64,000 nt of DNA from Rhodopirellula halodulae (lineage in GTDB: Bacteria > Planctomycetota > Planctomycetia > Pirellulales > Pirellulaceae): the NCBI RefSeq assembly GCF_020966775.1, contig NZ_JAJKFV010000002.1, positions 434,001 through 498,000 on the forward strand, written 5' to 3'. The notes under the pieces are model-generated. The model worked only from the letters and a program-made list of their open reading frames with translations, had not been told where the DNA came from and did no database searches. The translations under genes were made by a program, and so were the position numbers. The number at the start of each line of letters is the position of its first letter. Within the stretch, counting starts at the first letter, position 1. Shown here one piece after another: positions 41,959-51,722 of this stretch.

Positions 41959-44682
41959 TTGCCGATCAGCGAGACTCTTCCGGCCGAAAACATGCCGGAT
42001 GTGCGGATTATGCCGGCAATTGTCGTGGGCTCGCAACTTTTTCAAGGATTTGACTTCAGAATGCGGCAAGGCAGGCTCACGACTCGGCACTTGGCGGAAT
42101 TCCCCAGCCGCCAACCGCTGACCATCGTGGCCATGGTCGCTTTGGTGGGTCTCGCCCTCGACCATCAACTCGCCCAAAGCATCTCGGTATGGATGGTCGC
42201 CACCGCAGTCACAACACTGGCGTGGTTGCTCATGTGTTGGCGAACGTCGAAAAACGAGTCGCCAAGACATCAGCTGCTGCGGACCGCGTGTTGGTTGGGC
42301 ATCGTGTGTTTTGTATTTGCCGCTCGACATGCGTCGGACGAGGCTCGGTACCGCGGGGCGACGATTGACGATGTTCTGACAACGGCGGAAGAGCCAACGG
42401 TCATGGTGGCGATCGTGGACGAACCGGTTCGGTTGCAACGCGATGCACTGGAGAACGCCATCGCGCGCGTCGGGGTCAATGCAAATTCAGATACAAGCGG
42501 CAATCTGCCACCCTTTCAAACACGGTTGATTGTTCGTACAGAAAGTCTGCGTCGAGGGACTGAACAGGTCCCATTCACCGGACGCGTGATGGTCATGGTG
42601 GACGGCGAACGCGAAGACTTGTTACCGGGAGATCGTGTCAAGCTCTATGGACGGATTCAGGCGATTCCGCCGCCGACCAATCCTGGCGAACGCGATCCCA
42701 GAGTGGCCGCTCGTCGTCAAAACGTTCACGCCAGGATGCGAGTGGATTCGGCTGGCCAAGTCGAACGAATTGGGGCGGAGGGCGGCGCGTCTTCGTTCTC
42801 ACTGGTGACACGGTTGGAACGTTGGATGGCGGAACGTGCTGCTTCGGCGCGGCAGACAATATTGCACCAGGTTGATTCCTCCCAAAGAGGCTTGGCATTG
42901 GCGTTGACCCTGGGCCAGCGCGACGGTTTGGACCGGACCACCAATGAACGCTTGCTGGTCACCGGCACGGCTCACCTCTTGTCAGTCAGTGGTCTGCATC
43001 TGGGAATTGTGGTGTTGCTCGCGGCGGCGGTGGCCGGGTTGCTGCGATTGCCCACCGGAGCGTCTGTGACACTGATCGTGGTTGTGATGTTGTTCTACGT
43101 TACAATCACGGGCGCGCGACCGCCGGTGACTCGCGCGGCAATCTTGCTGTCCACGGTGATCTTGGCTCGGTTGCTGGCTCGCCCTCATCATCCTCTCAAC
43201 TCCCTTTCGTTGGCCGCGATTTTGTTGATGTGGTGGATGCCTTCTGAGATCTTCGGCATTGGCGTCCAGTTGTCGTTCTTAGCGGTGGCCACGTTGTTGA
43301 TGTGCGGCCAACCCTTCGCGAAGGCTTTGACACCGGCGGCGGAAACCATTCGTGTGGAAGAACGTTTTGATGAGTTGGCCCGAGACTCGCATGCCCGTTG
43401 GCGACGCGTGCTGTTGGTCACCGGTGCCTACGTCGGACGGGTGCTGTGGTACAGCGGAGCGGTCACGATCATGGCCTTGCCGTTGGTCTGGTCTCAGTTC
43501 CACGTGGTGTCGCCTGTCAGCGTGATCATCAACGTGTTGCTATCACCCTTGATGGCGTTGGCTCTTTCGGCAGGAGTCGCCACGGTTCTGGCGGGATGGT
43601 GGTTGCCATCGCTCGCATGGTTGCCCGGCCAACTCTGCGGCCAATTGTTGTCCATCATGCAAGAGATGATTGACACGGCAGCATGGATACCAGGTGGGCA
43701 CGTTTGGTTGCCGTCACCTCCCACGGCTTGGGTACTGGCTTTCTATGTTGGGCTGCTGATCTGGACGGCTATCCGACCATCGTTGTCATTACGAATGATC
43801 CCGCGGCGAATCACGGAGACCGGTTTACTGATCGGATGGATCGGGGTCGCCTACGCCTTGGCAACCAATCCGGCGGCGCTGCCCAGTGGAACGCTGGAGG
43901 CGACCTTCGTTGACGTCGGACATGGAACCGCGACCATTCTGCGGCCCAATCAGGACGAAACATGGTTGTACGACTGCGGCTGGATGGGAAATGCCAATGC
44001 GACCAGCCGAGGCATCGAAGACGCGTTGTGGGAGCTGGGCGTGACACATGTCGACGGCATCTTTCTGTCGCACGCGGACGCGGATCATTTCAATGCACTA
44101 CCTGGGTTGGCCAATCGATTTTCGATTGGGTGCGTGGTGGTGCCACCGGAATTCTTGAATGGCGAGGGATACGCTCTCGAACAAGTCCGCCAAACGATTC
44201 GTCGGCACAAAATCTCCGTTCACACCGTTTGTCGCGGGCAGCGGCTGAGTCATCCCGACCCAAGCTGGTTGGACCAGATCGAGGTGCTGCATCCGCCTGA
44301 GAAGCGAGTCGATGGCAATGACAACGCGAATTCGATGGTGCTGAAGATCCGGACTCCCGACCGCGACCTATTGCTGCCGGGTGATTTGGAACCACCGGGG
44401 ACGGCGGTGCTGACCAACACGCCACGTCCGCGACCAGGCGGCGTGATGATGGCACCGCACCACGGCAGTCTAAGAATGGACGCCGAGGCGGTTCTGCGGT
44501 GGGCTCGACCATTAGAAACCGTTGTCAGCGGCGGTCGACGAGCGGCCCAACCCGAAGTCACCGAAATGCTTTCGGCGGCGGGAGGCGGCGTCCATGTGAC
44601 CTCCCTCGAAGGAGCCATCCGCGTTCGCATGAGCATCGACGGAGACCTTCAAATCCAGGCTTTCTCGACCCAGCCGTGGTAA
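41959..44682 (+). CDS. comEC: ComEC/Rec2-family DNA uptake channel with metallo-beta-lactamase domain
   Basis: A 907-aa membrane protein. N-terminal membrane helices and an OB-like soluble domain (DUF4131 type, [19 protein letters not shown]), then the competence domain: [40 protein letters not shown], several more helices. A C-terminal metallo-beta-lactamase domain has [14 protein letters not shown] and APHHGSLRM. Full three-domain ComEC proteins transport single-stranded DNA through the inner membrane in natural transformation, degrading the other strand. The start may be the given ATG 41959 or a later in-frame ATG (41992, 42010). No other competence genes are nearby. Confidence 0.9.
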   Translation: MPISETLPAENMPDVRIMPAIVVGSQLFQGFDFRMRQGRLTTRHLAEFPSRQPLTIVAMVALVGLALDHQLAQSISVWMVATAVTTLAWLLMCWRTSKNESPRHQLLRTACWLGIVCFVFAARHASDEARYRGATIDDVLTTAEEPTVMVAIVDEPVRLQRDALENAIARVGVNANSDTSGNLPPFQTRLIVRTESLRRGTEQVPFTGRVMVMVDGEREDLLPGDRVKLYGRIQAIPPPTNPGERDPRVAARRQNVHARMRVDSAGQVERIGAEGGASSFSLVTRLERWMAERAASARQTILHQVDSSQRGLALALTLGQRDGLDRTTNERLLVTGTAHLLSVSGLHLGIVVLLAAAVAGLLRLPTGASVTLIVVVMLFYVTITGARPPVTRAAILLSTVILARLLARPHHPLNSLSLAAILLMWWMPSEIFGIGVQLSFLAVATLLMCGQPFAKALTPAAETIRVEERFDELARDSHARWRRVLLVTGAYVGRVLWYSGAVTIMALPLVWSQFHVVSPVSVIINVLLSPLMALALSAGVATVLAGWWLPSLAWLPGQLCGQLLSIMQEMIDTAAWIPGGHVWLPSPPTAWVLAFYVGLLIWTAIRPSLSLRMIPRRITETGLLIGWIGVAYALATNPAALPSGTLEATFVDVGHGTATILRPNQDETWLYDCGWMGNANATSRGIEDALWELGVTHVDGIFLSHADADHFNALPGLANRFSIGCVVVPPEFLNGEGYALEQVRQTIRRHKISVHTVCRGQRLSHPDPSWLDQIEVLHPPEKRVDGNDNANSMVLKIRTPDRDLLLPGDLEPPGTAVLTNTPRPRPGGVMMAPHHGSLRMDAEAVLRWARPLETVVSGGRRAAQPEVTEMLSAAGGGVHVTSLEGAIRVRMSIDGDLQIQAFSTQPW

Positions 44683-44734
44683 GCGAACCGCTGCAGGCTG
44701 ACAATTTTTCTCGTCGGTGTACGATACAGCCATC

Positions 44735-45670
44735 ATGGACATTTTGCGTCAAATTTCGGTCACTTGCTTCTCGACCAGCTATCTCGTGGTGCTGGTATTA
44801 GAAGCACTGCGTTTCCTCGGTCGGGTTCCCGGTCGGGGTTTGGCGGTGATCGTGATGATGTGTCTGGGGATTTTCACCCATGTGACCTATCTGATGCTGC
44901 GGGCCGCCGCGATCAGTAGCGAAGACAACATCGGACGATTGGCGACTTGGACCGATTGGTCCCTGATGGTGGCGTTGGGATTGGCCATCGCTTTTTTCGC
45001 TTTCTATCTGCGTCGTCCAGACACCGTGATTGGGCTGTTCTTCTTGCCGGCCATCTTGGCGATGATCGCGCTGTCGCAAATGGTCAGCCATATGCCGGCG
45101 TTCGAACGCAGCGAAGCCGTGGAGGTTTGGCGAGGCGTGCACGGTGCCTCGATGATGCTGGGTTCCGCCGCGGTGTTGGTTGGTTTTTTGGCGGGGATCA
45201 TGTACTTGGTCCAGTCGCGAAGATTGAAACGCAAGCAGGCCGGTTCGGCATTGCGACTGCCCACCCTGGAAACACTTCAAAATCTCAACCGAAATTGTTT
45301 GGTGATCAGCACCGCAGCGGTTGGGCTGGGATTGGTTTCCGGTGTGGTCATGAACTGGAATCGTTTGGGCGTGATTCCATGGACCGATGGTGGCATTGTT
45401 CTGTCCGGCGTGCTGTTCCTATGGTTGGCATCAGCCACCCTGATTGAATACTTCTACGCACCCGCCAGCCGTGGTCGGAAGGTGGCTTACCTGACGCTCG
45501 CCAGTTTCGGTTTCTTGGTGCTGGCGATGACCGGAGTGTTGTCGACCTCCCATGGAGCCGACCGGTCCGAGGCTTCTGAACCCGTGGTTGAGACAGAACT
45601 CGGCAAGCCCGCGACAAACAGCGATTCCAATGATGCCGGTGAATTGATGACGCCGCGAGGCGAATCATGA
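44735..45670 (+). CDS. HemX/CcsA-like cytochrome c assembly-type membrane protein
   Basis: About 311 aa from ATG 44735 (MDILRQISVTC) with eight or so membrane helices: STSYLVVLVLEALRFLG, LAVIVMMCLGIFTHVTYLML, GLFFLPAILAMIALSQM, GASMMLGSAAVLVGFLAGIMYLV, LVISTAAVGLGLVSGVV. It is of the CcsA/ResC/HemX family and directly upstream of hemA, with stop and start overlapping as ATGA. In Bacillus and others this HemX-like protein modulates HemA level. A canonical WWD heme-binding motif was not seen, which favours HemX over CcsA. Confidence 0.8.
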   Translation: MDILRQISVTCFSTSYLVVLVLEALRFLGRVPGRGLAVIVMMCLGIFTHVTYLMLRAAAISSEDNIGRLATWTDWSLMVALGLAIAFFAFYLRRPDTVIGLFFLPAILAMIALSQMVSHMPAFERSEAVEVWRGVHGASMMLGSAAVLVGFLAGIMYLVQSRRLKRKQAGSALRLPTLETLQNLNRNCLVISTAAVGLGLVSGVVMNWNRLGVIPWTDGGIVLSGVLFLWLASATLIEYFYAPASRGRKVAYLTLASFGFLVLAMTGVLSTSHGADRSEASEPVVETELGKPATNSDSNDAGELMTPRGES

Positions 45671-46947
45671 CGCTGAAGATGATTGGATGCAGCCACCACG
45701 ATGCTGCGGTCGAAATTCGCGAACAGCTCTCATTCACTGATGGTGAGGTGAGTCGTTCGTTTGATTTGTTCGGCCAACGTTTCGCGGGAGCGGAGTTGGT
45801 TGTGCTGAGCACCTGCAACCGGGTCGAACTGTATGCGGCGGGCGGAGAATCACCTGCCGTGCAGCCGGACGATTTGATTGACCTCGTCGCCGATTGTTTG
45901 AACCAATCGCGAGACTTCGTTGCGAATCACATGATTTTGCGCGAAGGCCGCGAGGCGGTGGAGCATCTGTTCTTGGTTGCCGCTAGCTTGGACAGCATGA
46001 TCGTGGGTGAGGCGCAGATTCTGTCTCAGGTCAAACAGTCTTATGACTTGGCGAACGATGCCGATCGCACCGGACCGATCACGCACAGCGTGTTTCAGGC
46101 TGCGAACCGAACAGCCAAAAGAGTGCAAACAGAAACGACCATTCATCGTCGACGGCTCAGCGTGCCCAGCGTCGCCATTGGCGAAGTGGTTCCGGAAGTC
46201 TTCAACCGACTGCAAGGCAAACGAGTGGTCTTGTGCGGTGCCGGCGAAATGGCCGAGGAAACACTGCGATACCTGAAGAACGGCGGCGCCGACAACCTTT
46301 GTGTGGTGAACCGAAGTCAGGAACGTGGCCAAGCCTTGGCGGCTGAGTTCGGTGCCGAATCGGACGCCATCGAAAGCTTGCCGGAACAAATCGTCCAAGC
46401 GGATCTGCTGATCGGCACGACGTCGGCGGAGGAGCCTTTGGTGGACGCCGCAACGTTTGCAAAGCTGAATGCCAAACGCGAGGGCCGCATCATGCTAGTC
46501 CTCGACCTGGCCGTGCCCCGCGATTTCGATCCGGTCATTGGGGAAGAGCCCGGCGTCTATCTGTATCAAATCGACGATCTGCAAGCCGCTTGCAATCGCA
46601 ACCGTCGCGAACGCGAAAAGCAGTGGCCCAAAGCGAAGAAGATCATCGACGAAGAGGTGGATGGTTTCTTTCAGTCACTGCAGCAACGGGCAACCGGGCC
46701 GGTCATTCGTCGACTTCGCGAGCGTGCGGACAAAGTCAAAACCGAAGAGCTTCAAAGGTTGTTCGGAAAACTAAATGGCTCCACCGATGCCGCGATGCAG
46801 AAAGAGATCGAAAAATCATTTGACCGTCTGACCAACAAGCTGCTGCACCCGCCGATGGCTTCCCTGCGAGACGACGCCGCGGATGGGCACTCGCGAGGCT
46901 TGTTGGAAGCGCTCCGTCACCTGTTCAATCTGGGCGAAGACGCCTGA
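45667..46947 (+). CDS. hemA: Glutamyl-tRNA reductase
   Basis: A 426-aa HemA. Catalytic Cys50 in LSTCNRVELYA, SMIVGEAQILSQVKQ, RRLSVPSVAIGEV, and the NADPH-binding GAGEMAEETLRYL are present; the C-terminal dimerisation helix is intact (RLTNKLLHPPMASLRDD). It makes glutamate-1-semialdehyde from glutamyl-tRNA, the first committed step of tetrapyrrole synthesis by the C5 route. Overlaps the HemX-like gene as ATGA. Confidence 0.97.
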   Translation: MTLKMIGCSHHDAAVEIREQLSFTDGEVSRSFDLFGQRFAGAELVVLSTCNRVELYAAGGESPAVQPDDLIDLVADCLNQSRDFVANHMILREGREAVEHLFLVAASLDSMIVGEAQILSQVKQSYDLANDADRTGPITHSVFQAANRTAKRVQTETTIHRRRLSVPSVAIGEVVPEVFNRLQGKRVVLCGAGEMAEETLRYLKNGGADNLCVVNRSQERGQALAAEFGAESDAIESLPEQIVQADLLIGTTSAEEPLVDAATFAKLNAKREGRIMLVLDLAVPRDFDPVIGEEPGVYLYQIDDLQAACNRNRREREKQWPKAKKIIDEEVDGFFQSLQQRATGPVIRRLRERADKVKTEELQRLFGKLNGSTDAAMQKEIEKSFDRLTNKLLHPPMASLRDDAADGHSRGLLEALRHLFNLGEDA

Positions 46948-47123
46948 CGATCGATCCCGGATCGAATGGGTAATTGTCGGTTCGGCTTCCGGCGGAAACG
47001 GACCTACCAGAGAAGTCGTGGAAGTTCGGTCGCATTTCTGCACGGCCACAACATCCATAGATTCCTCCGGTTAAACTGCCGTTTTGCCCGCCCCTCGCAT
47101 CCCTCCCAGAGTTCACCGAAACC

Positions 47124-47846
47124 ATGAATCGCATCCTTTGCCTGCTGACACTCGTCGTATCCTGCACCGCCGCTTCCGCTCGAGCCGATGAGGGCAAAAC
47201 GAAGTTGGCCAAAACCATTCAAGGCGCAAAAACCGTCACCTTGTTCGATGGCAAAACACTCGACGGTTGGCGTGGACGCGAAGATTTGTGGTCGGTCGAC
47301 CAAGGTGCGATCTTCGGCCAAACCACCGACGAAGATCCGATCCAGCAGAACACGTTTCTGATTCTCGATCGCCCGGTCACCGGCAGCTTCGAGTTGACGT
47401 TGCAGTTCAAGATGATTGGCGGCAACTCAGGCATTCAGTACCGCAGTAAAGTGGTCGACGAAGAGAAGTTTGTGGTCAGTGGTTACCAAGCCGACATCGA
47501 CGCAACCAATCGCTTCGCGGGCATTCTGTACGAAGAAAAAGGCCGCGGCATTCTGGCGACGCGAGGTCAACAAACGACCATTTGGGCGACTGGTGAGAAA
47601 ACTACGGAAGAATTTGCATCGGCCGACGAATTGGCCAATAGCATCCACCTGGGCGAGTGGAACGACTATCGGATTCTCGTTCGAGATAATCAACTGGAAC
47701 ACTTCATCAACGAGACGCTGATGGTTCGTCTGGTCGATCAAGAACCCGGTAAAAAGGCCGACTCGGGCATCATCGCGTTGCAACTGCATCGTGGTCCCGC
47801 CATGAAAGTTTGGTTCAAGAACATCCAAATTCGCGAATGGAAATGA
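47124..47846 (+). CDS. Secreted DUF1080 (3-keto-disaccharide hydrolase-like) protein
   Basis: A 240-aa protein with an N-terminal signal (MNRILCLLTLVVSCTAASARA) and a lectin-like DUF1080 domain: VTLFDGKTLDGWRGREDLWSV, SFELTLQFKMIGGNSGIQYRS, GYQADIDATNRFAGILY, EWNDYRILVRDNQLEHFINE, GIIALQLHRGPAMKVWFKNI. The family includes glycosyl hydrolases acting on 3-ketoglycosides; planctomycetes carry many copies. Specific substrate unknown. ATG 47124. Confidence 0.88.
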   Translation: MNRILCLLTLVVSCTAASARADEGKTKLAKTIQGAKTVTLFDGKTLDGWRGREDLWSVDQGAIFGQTTDEDPIQQNTFLILDRPVTGSFELTLQFKMIGGNSGIQYRSKVVDEEKFVVSGYQADIDATNRFAGILYEEKGRGILATRGQQTTIWATGEKTTEEFASADELANSIHLGEWNDYRILVRDNQLEHFINETLMVRLVDQEPGKKADSGIIALQLHRGPAMKVWFKNIQIREWK

Positions 47847-47900
47847 CGCCGAGCGGGTCGGCCCATTTCCGAGACGCTACCATGGGGTTGGAGTGTAAAC

Positions 47901-48569
47901 ATGACCAAATCCCTATGGCCTACGGGCGAAAACACCGACGTGCTGATCGAAGCCGCACGCAAAGGTGACGCCGACGCCGTCAATCAACTGCTCGACCGAC
48001 ATCGCGGCCCCATCCGACGATTGGTGGAGGTCCGTCTGGATCGTAAAGTCCAACGTCGAGTGGACGTCAGCGATGTCGTGCAAGATGTTTTGACCGAAGC
48101 CAGCGGTCGCTTGCAGAAGTACCTGGACGATCCCGTCATGGCGTTCCATCTGTGGTTGCGCCAGATCGCTTGGGATCACATCATCGACACGTATCGTCGT
48201 CACCGTGTCAGCGCGAAACGCAACATGGATCGCGAGCAGCCCATCGCGGGAGGCGGCGGAGCGGTCGATGAATCGTCTGTCGATCTGGCTATCCAGCTTT
48301 GCGATCCAGCGATGACACCGGCCGCCATTGCGACGCAGCGCGAGATCGCATCGCAGGTCGAAGCCGCCATCCAAAAGTTGGACGAGGGCGACCGCGAAGT
48401 GATTTTGATGCGTCACTACGAACACTTGTCCAATTTGGAAATTGCCGAGGTATTGAATCTGAATCCTCCCGCGGCCAGCATGCGTTATCTCCGCGCGGTT
48501 CGTCGTTTGAAACAGGTGCTGGAGGATGAACAAAATGATTTCCACCCCGTCGATGACGATCAGGATTGA
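47901..48569 (+). CDS. Planctomycete-type ECF sigma factor
   Basis: A 222-aa ECF sigma factor. Region 2 is in LLDRHRGPIRRLVEVRLDRKVQRRVDVSDVVQDVLTEA, with FHLWLRQIAWDHIIDTYRRHRV as 2.4; region 4 has VEAAIQKLDEGDREVILMRHYEHLSNLEIAEVLNLNPPAASMRYLRAVRRLKQVL. A linker with a Gly/Asp-rich patch joins them. It directly precedes a Ser/Thr kinase gene (six bases), the planctomycete ECF-kinase pairing in which the kinase probably controls the sigma factor in place of an anti-sigma factor. Confidence 0.9.
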   Translation: MTKSLWPTGENTDVLIEAARKGDADAVNQLLDRHRGPIRRLVEVRLDRKVQRRVDVSDVVQDVLTEASGRLQKYLDDPVMAFHLWLRQIAWDHIIDTYRRHRVSAKRNMDREQPIAGGGGAVDESSVDLAIQLCDPAMTPAAIATQREIASQVEAAIQKLDEGDREVILMRHYEHLSNLEIAEVLNLNPPAASMRYLRAVRRLKQVLEDEQNDFHPVDDDQD

Positions 48570-48575
48570 TGCCGA

Positions 48576-50285
48576 ATGGCCTCTGAGTCACAGTCCTCCG
48601 GCGCCGGTCCGGCCGGAGCTGATCGATCGTCTGGTTCGGAACACGATCAGTACTTGGCGGATGTGCTGGCCGATTTGACCGACCGCATTTGTCGTGGCCA
48701 GGCGGTTGATTTCGAGGCGACTTGCGAGGAACACCCGACACTGGCAGGTGAACTGCGAAAGCTTTGGGGTGCGGTGCTGGTGACGGACACCGCCGGGGTT
48801 GCTCATGACGAGATCCCGGCATCGCCTGAGAAAAACGCGGCGGCCGAATCCGATTCTTCGACTCATTGGCGGACGTTGCGTTTGCCAACGACGATGGGCG
48901 ACTTTGATTTGCTCGAAGAAGTCGGACGCGGTGGCATGGGCGTCGTCTTCCGCGCTCGCCAGAGATCTTTGGACCGAGTCGTTGCGATCAAGATGATCTT
49001 GCGAGGCCGATTGGCCAGCGATGCGGATCTGCAGCGGTTTCTGGCGGAAGCTTCCGCGACCGCCTCTCTCGAACATCCCAGCATCGTTCCGGTCTATGAA
49101 GTCGGCGACATCGAAGGTCGGCCGTTCTTCAGCATGAAGTACATCGAGGGACAAACCCTTGCTCAGAAAGTCGCTTCCGGACCGATGGCACCGCGGGAAG
49201 CCGCCAAACTGGTCGCGGAGATCGCTCGTGCGGTAGCCGTGGCCCACGACGCTGGGATTTTGCATCGCGATATCAAACCCAGCAACATCCTGATCGCCAA
49301 CGACGGCCGTCCGATGATCACGGACTTTGGTTTGGCCAAACAAGTCGGGGCGAAGTTGGATCTGACGCGAACGGGCATGTTGGTGGGAACGCCGGCTTAC
49401 ATGTCACCCGAACAAGCCGGGGGTCGACGCGGCGACGTTGGCCCGGCGAGCGATGTCTACTCGCTGGGTTGTGTTCTGTACTTTGCATTGACCGGACGAG
49501 CTCCGTTTGTGGCCGAGACGCCAATGAAGTTGGTGATGTTGGTCACGGAGCAGGATCCCACACCGCCGCGTGCGTTGCGTCCCAGCCTGGACCGTGATTT
49601 GGAAATGATCACGATCCGTTGCTTGCAAAAACCAGCCGACCTTCGCTACCCGACGGCGAATGCTTTGGCGCAAGACATCGAAGCCTACTTGGCCGATGAA
49701 CGTGTGTCAGCTCGCAGCGGTCATTTCAACCAAGTACTCGCTCGCGTTTTTCGCGAAACGCACCATGCGGCGGTGTTGGAAAAGTGGGGACTGCTTTGGA
49801 TGTGGCACTCGTTGGTTCTGTTGGTTGCCAGCGTGATGACTTGGCAAATGGCACTGGCTGGAATCCAAGAGCGATGGATCTACGTCGCGGTGTGGGTCAT
49901 CGGCTTGGGAGCTTGGGCAGCGGTATTTTGGAAAATGCGACAACGCATGGGCCCCGTCACGTTCATCGAACGCCAAGTCGCCCATGTTTGGGGATCCAGT
50001 TTGATCGGGACCGCCATGCTATTCCCTTTGGAATGGTGGTTGGGACTCGAGCCGCTGAGTTTGGCACCGATGTTGGGTGTGATCAGTGGCACTATGTTCT
50101 TGATCAAAGCCGGCATGCTCAGCGGTGCGTTCTATGTGCAAGCGATCCTGTTGTTGATCACTTCGGTCGCGATGGCAGTGTATCCATCAGCAGCCCACCT
50201 GATTTTTGGCGTCGTCGCCGCCGGTTGTTTCTTCGTTCCGGGATATCAGTACGAACGCAGGCGACGACAGTTGGAAGTCGCTTGA
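48576..50285 (+). CDS. Membrane-linked Ser/Thr protein kinase partnered with ECF sigma
   Basis: A 569-aa PknB-type kinase. The kinase domain begins near residue 110 (FDLLEEVGRGGMGVVFRARQR), ATP lysine in VVAIKMIL, catalytic loop HRDIKPSNILI, activation start DFGLAKQVG, and CVLYFALTGRAPF. After about residue 390 five or six hydrophobic spans follow (WGLLWMWHSLVLLVASVM, IYVAVWVIGLGAWAAVFW, LIGTAMLFPLEWWL, MLGVISGTMFLIKA, AHLIFGVVAAGCFFV), so the catalytic part is cytoplasmic and the tail is in the membrane. The first 100 residues resemble an adaptor. It starts six bases after the sigma factor stop. Confidence 0.92.
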   Translation: MASESQSSGAGPAGADRSSGSEHDQYLADVLADLTDRICRGQAVDFEATCEEHPTLAGELRKLWGAVLVTDTAGVAHDEIPASPEKNAAAESDSSTHWRTLRLPTTMGDFDLLEEVGRGGMGVVFRARQRSLDRVVAIKMILRGRLASDADLQRFLAEASATASLEHPSIVPVYEVGDIEGRPFFSMKYIEGQTLAQKVASGPMAPREAAKLVAEIARAVAVAHDAGILHRDIKPSNILIANDGRPMITDFGLAKQVGAKLDLTRTGMLVGTPAYMSPEQAGGRRGDVGPASDVYSLGCVLYFALTGRAPFVAETPMKLVMLVTEQDPTPPRALRPSLDRDLEMITIRCLQKPADLRYPTANALAQDIEAYLADERVSARSGHFNQVLARVFRETHHAAVLEKWGLLWMWHSLVLLVASVMTWQMALAGIQERWIYVAVWVIGLGAWAAVFWKMRQRMGPVTFIERQVAHVWGSSLIGTAMLFPLEWWLGLEPLSLAPMLGVISGTMFLIKAGMLSGAFYVQAILLLITSVAMAVYPSAAHLIFGVVAAGCFFVPGYQYERRRRQLEVA

Positions 50286-51583
50286 GCTGCCACGCAGGCT
50301 GCGGCGATGGCAAGCAACGGGATGGCGGGTGATCGCATCCGAGCGTTGCTCCAATAGACACTGTGCACGCCGGTGAGAGCGATCACCAAAGCAATCGCCG
50401 GCCACGCGTTGGCCTGAAGCCATTTCCGCCAGTGCTTTCCCACACCGATCAAGGCCAGCAACAACATCGCGGTCTGATAAAACCCAACGGTGTACACCAC
50501 CTTCGCGGACCGATCCGACGTTCTCGCGGGGAACGGATGCCACAGTCGAGCCGCCCGAACCAAGCTCGACCATACGAACAGAGCCGGACGACCAGCGATC
50601 GTCTCCTTCGCCATTTCATATGCCACACGGTCGTCGGACACTTCATCGTCGCCGCGTTGGCGAGCTTCATAGGTGGCAAAGAATTCGGACGGATCCCATG
50701 GCTTTCGATTCCACGGCATCACGTTCGAATCGGTTTCCAAGTAGTCGTAAAACGAATCGTTGTTCGCAAGCAACAACGTGTAACCACCATGCGTGGTCGC
50801 CCAAACCGGATGGCCCAATTCGTTCCAATTGCGAAGCGTCCACATTCCAACCGCTGCGACGACGATCAGTGCCGCCACTCCGACACGAACCGTACGACGA
50901 ATCACACATGTCGGTCCAACCAGCAACATCGCTGGCAGCAGCATGACCGCCCAAACCAAAAACGTGGGTCGGCAAAGAATGGTCGCGGACAACAAACAAC
51001 CGAACACCACCGCATCCATCATCGGTCGACCGGCCGACACATCGCACGCATTGGCGGGCGTCCCATCGTCAAAGCACTGATCGATCGGTTTGGGATTCAG
51101 TCGCGCCACCCACCACCACCAAACCATCACTGCTAGCGCGGTCGCCAGGGTTTCCGTCATGATTAGGGTCGATTGCCATAGCAACATTGGATCGACCGCA
51201 ACCAACCCCGCCGCGAACCAAGCGACTCGACCGGACCACCATCGCCGAGCGATGTCCCAAGTCATCGCGGTCGTGAGTGTACCGAGTAGCACATGCAAAC
51301 ATGCCACGGCCCCTAAAGAGAGCATCCCTTCGGGTGTCACCAGCCACGACAACAGCCAAGGATAAAGCGGCGGGCGAAACGCGGTGGGCGTTGCTTCGCC
51401 ACTCTCGCCCATCAATCCATATGTCCCGGTTTTAGCCAGCGATTCCGCGATCACCCGATAGGCATCCGGATCCGCTTGCAACGAGTCAAACCGCAACCAA
51501 ACCACGACACCACGAATCACAATCGCCGAGACGATCACGACCAGCAGTTGCATCCAAAGTCGCCGGTGCGGTGATCGCGTCAT
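50246..51583 (-). CDS. GT39-like integral membrane glycosyltransferase
   Basis: About 445 aa from ATG 51583 (MTRSPHRRLWMQ), or 456 from 51616. Multi-spanning with an acidic loop after the first helix (VVVWLRFDSLQADPDAYRVIAESL, TAFRPPLYPWLLSW), the pattern of ArnT/PMT-type dolichol- or polyprenyl-phosphate sugar transferases. Further helices are GAVACLHVLLGTLTTAMTW, WAVMLLPAMLLVG, VGVAALIVVAAVGM. It probably moves a sugar from a polyprenyl donor to a periplasmic acceptor; the acceptor is unknown. Its 3' end overlaps the kinase gene convergently by 40 bases. Confidence 0.75.
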   Translation of the reverse strand: MTRSPHRRLWMQLLVVIVSAIVIRGVVVWLRFDSLQADPDAYRVIAESLAKTGTYGLMGESGEATPTAFRPPLYPWLLSWLVTPEGMLSLGAVACLHVLLGTLTTAMTWDIARRWWSGRVAWFAAGLVAVDPMLLWQSTLIMTETLATALAVMVWWWWVARLNPKPIDQCFDDGTPANACDVSAGRPMMDAVVFGCLLSATILCRPTFLVWAVMLLPAMLLVGPTCVIRRTVRVGVAALIVVAAVGMWTLRNWNELGHPVWATTHGGYTLLLANNDSFYDYLETDSNVMPWNRKPWDPSEFFATYEARQRGDDEVSDDRVAYEMAKETIAGRPALFVWSSLVRAARLWHPFPARTSDRSAKVVYTVGFYQTAMLLLALIGVGKHWRKWLQANAWPAIALVIALTGVHSVYWSNARMRSPAIPLLAIAAACVAAQATSNCRRLRSY

Positions 51584-51649
51584 GAAGTTGGTGGGTTTGA
51601 ATTTGGATGAATGCAAAGCCGATTCGAAGCTAAGCCCCGCTCAGCAACC

Positions 51650-51679
51650 GCAACCGAACAGGTGTTCGCGTTCGGTTGC
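51650..51679. repeat. Hairpin between metH and the glycosyltransferase gene
   Basis: A perfect 10-bp inverted repeat (GCAACCGAAC and GTTCGGTTGC) with a ten-base loop, 44 bases after the metH stop. No T-run follows on the minus strand, so it may be a processing or 3'-stability hairpin. Confidence 0.45.
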
Positions 51680-51722
51680 CAGCATTTGTTCCCTGCGTTG
51701 GCGGACTTACGCGTGCATTTGG

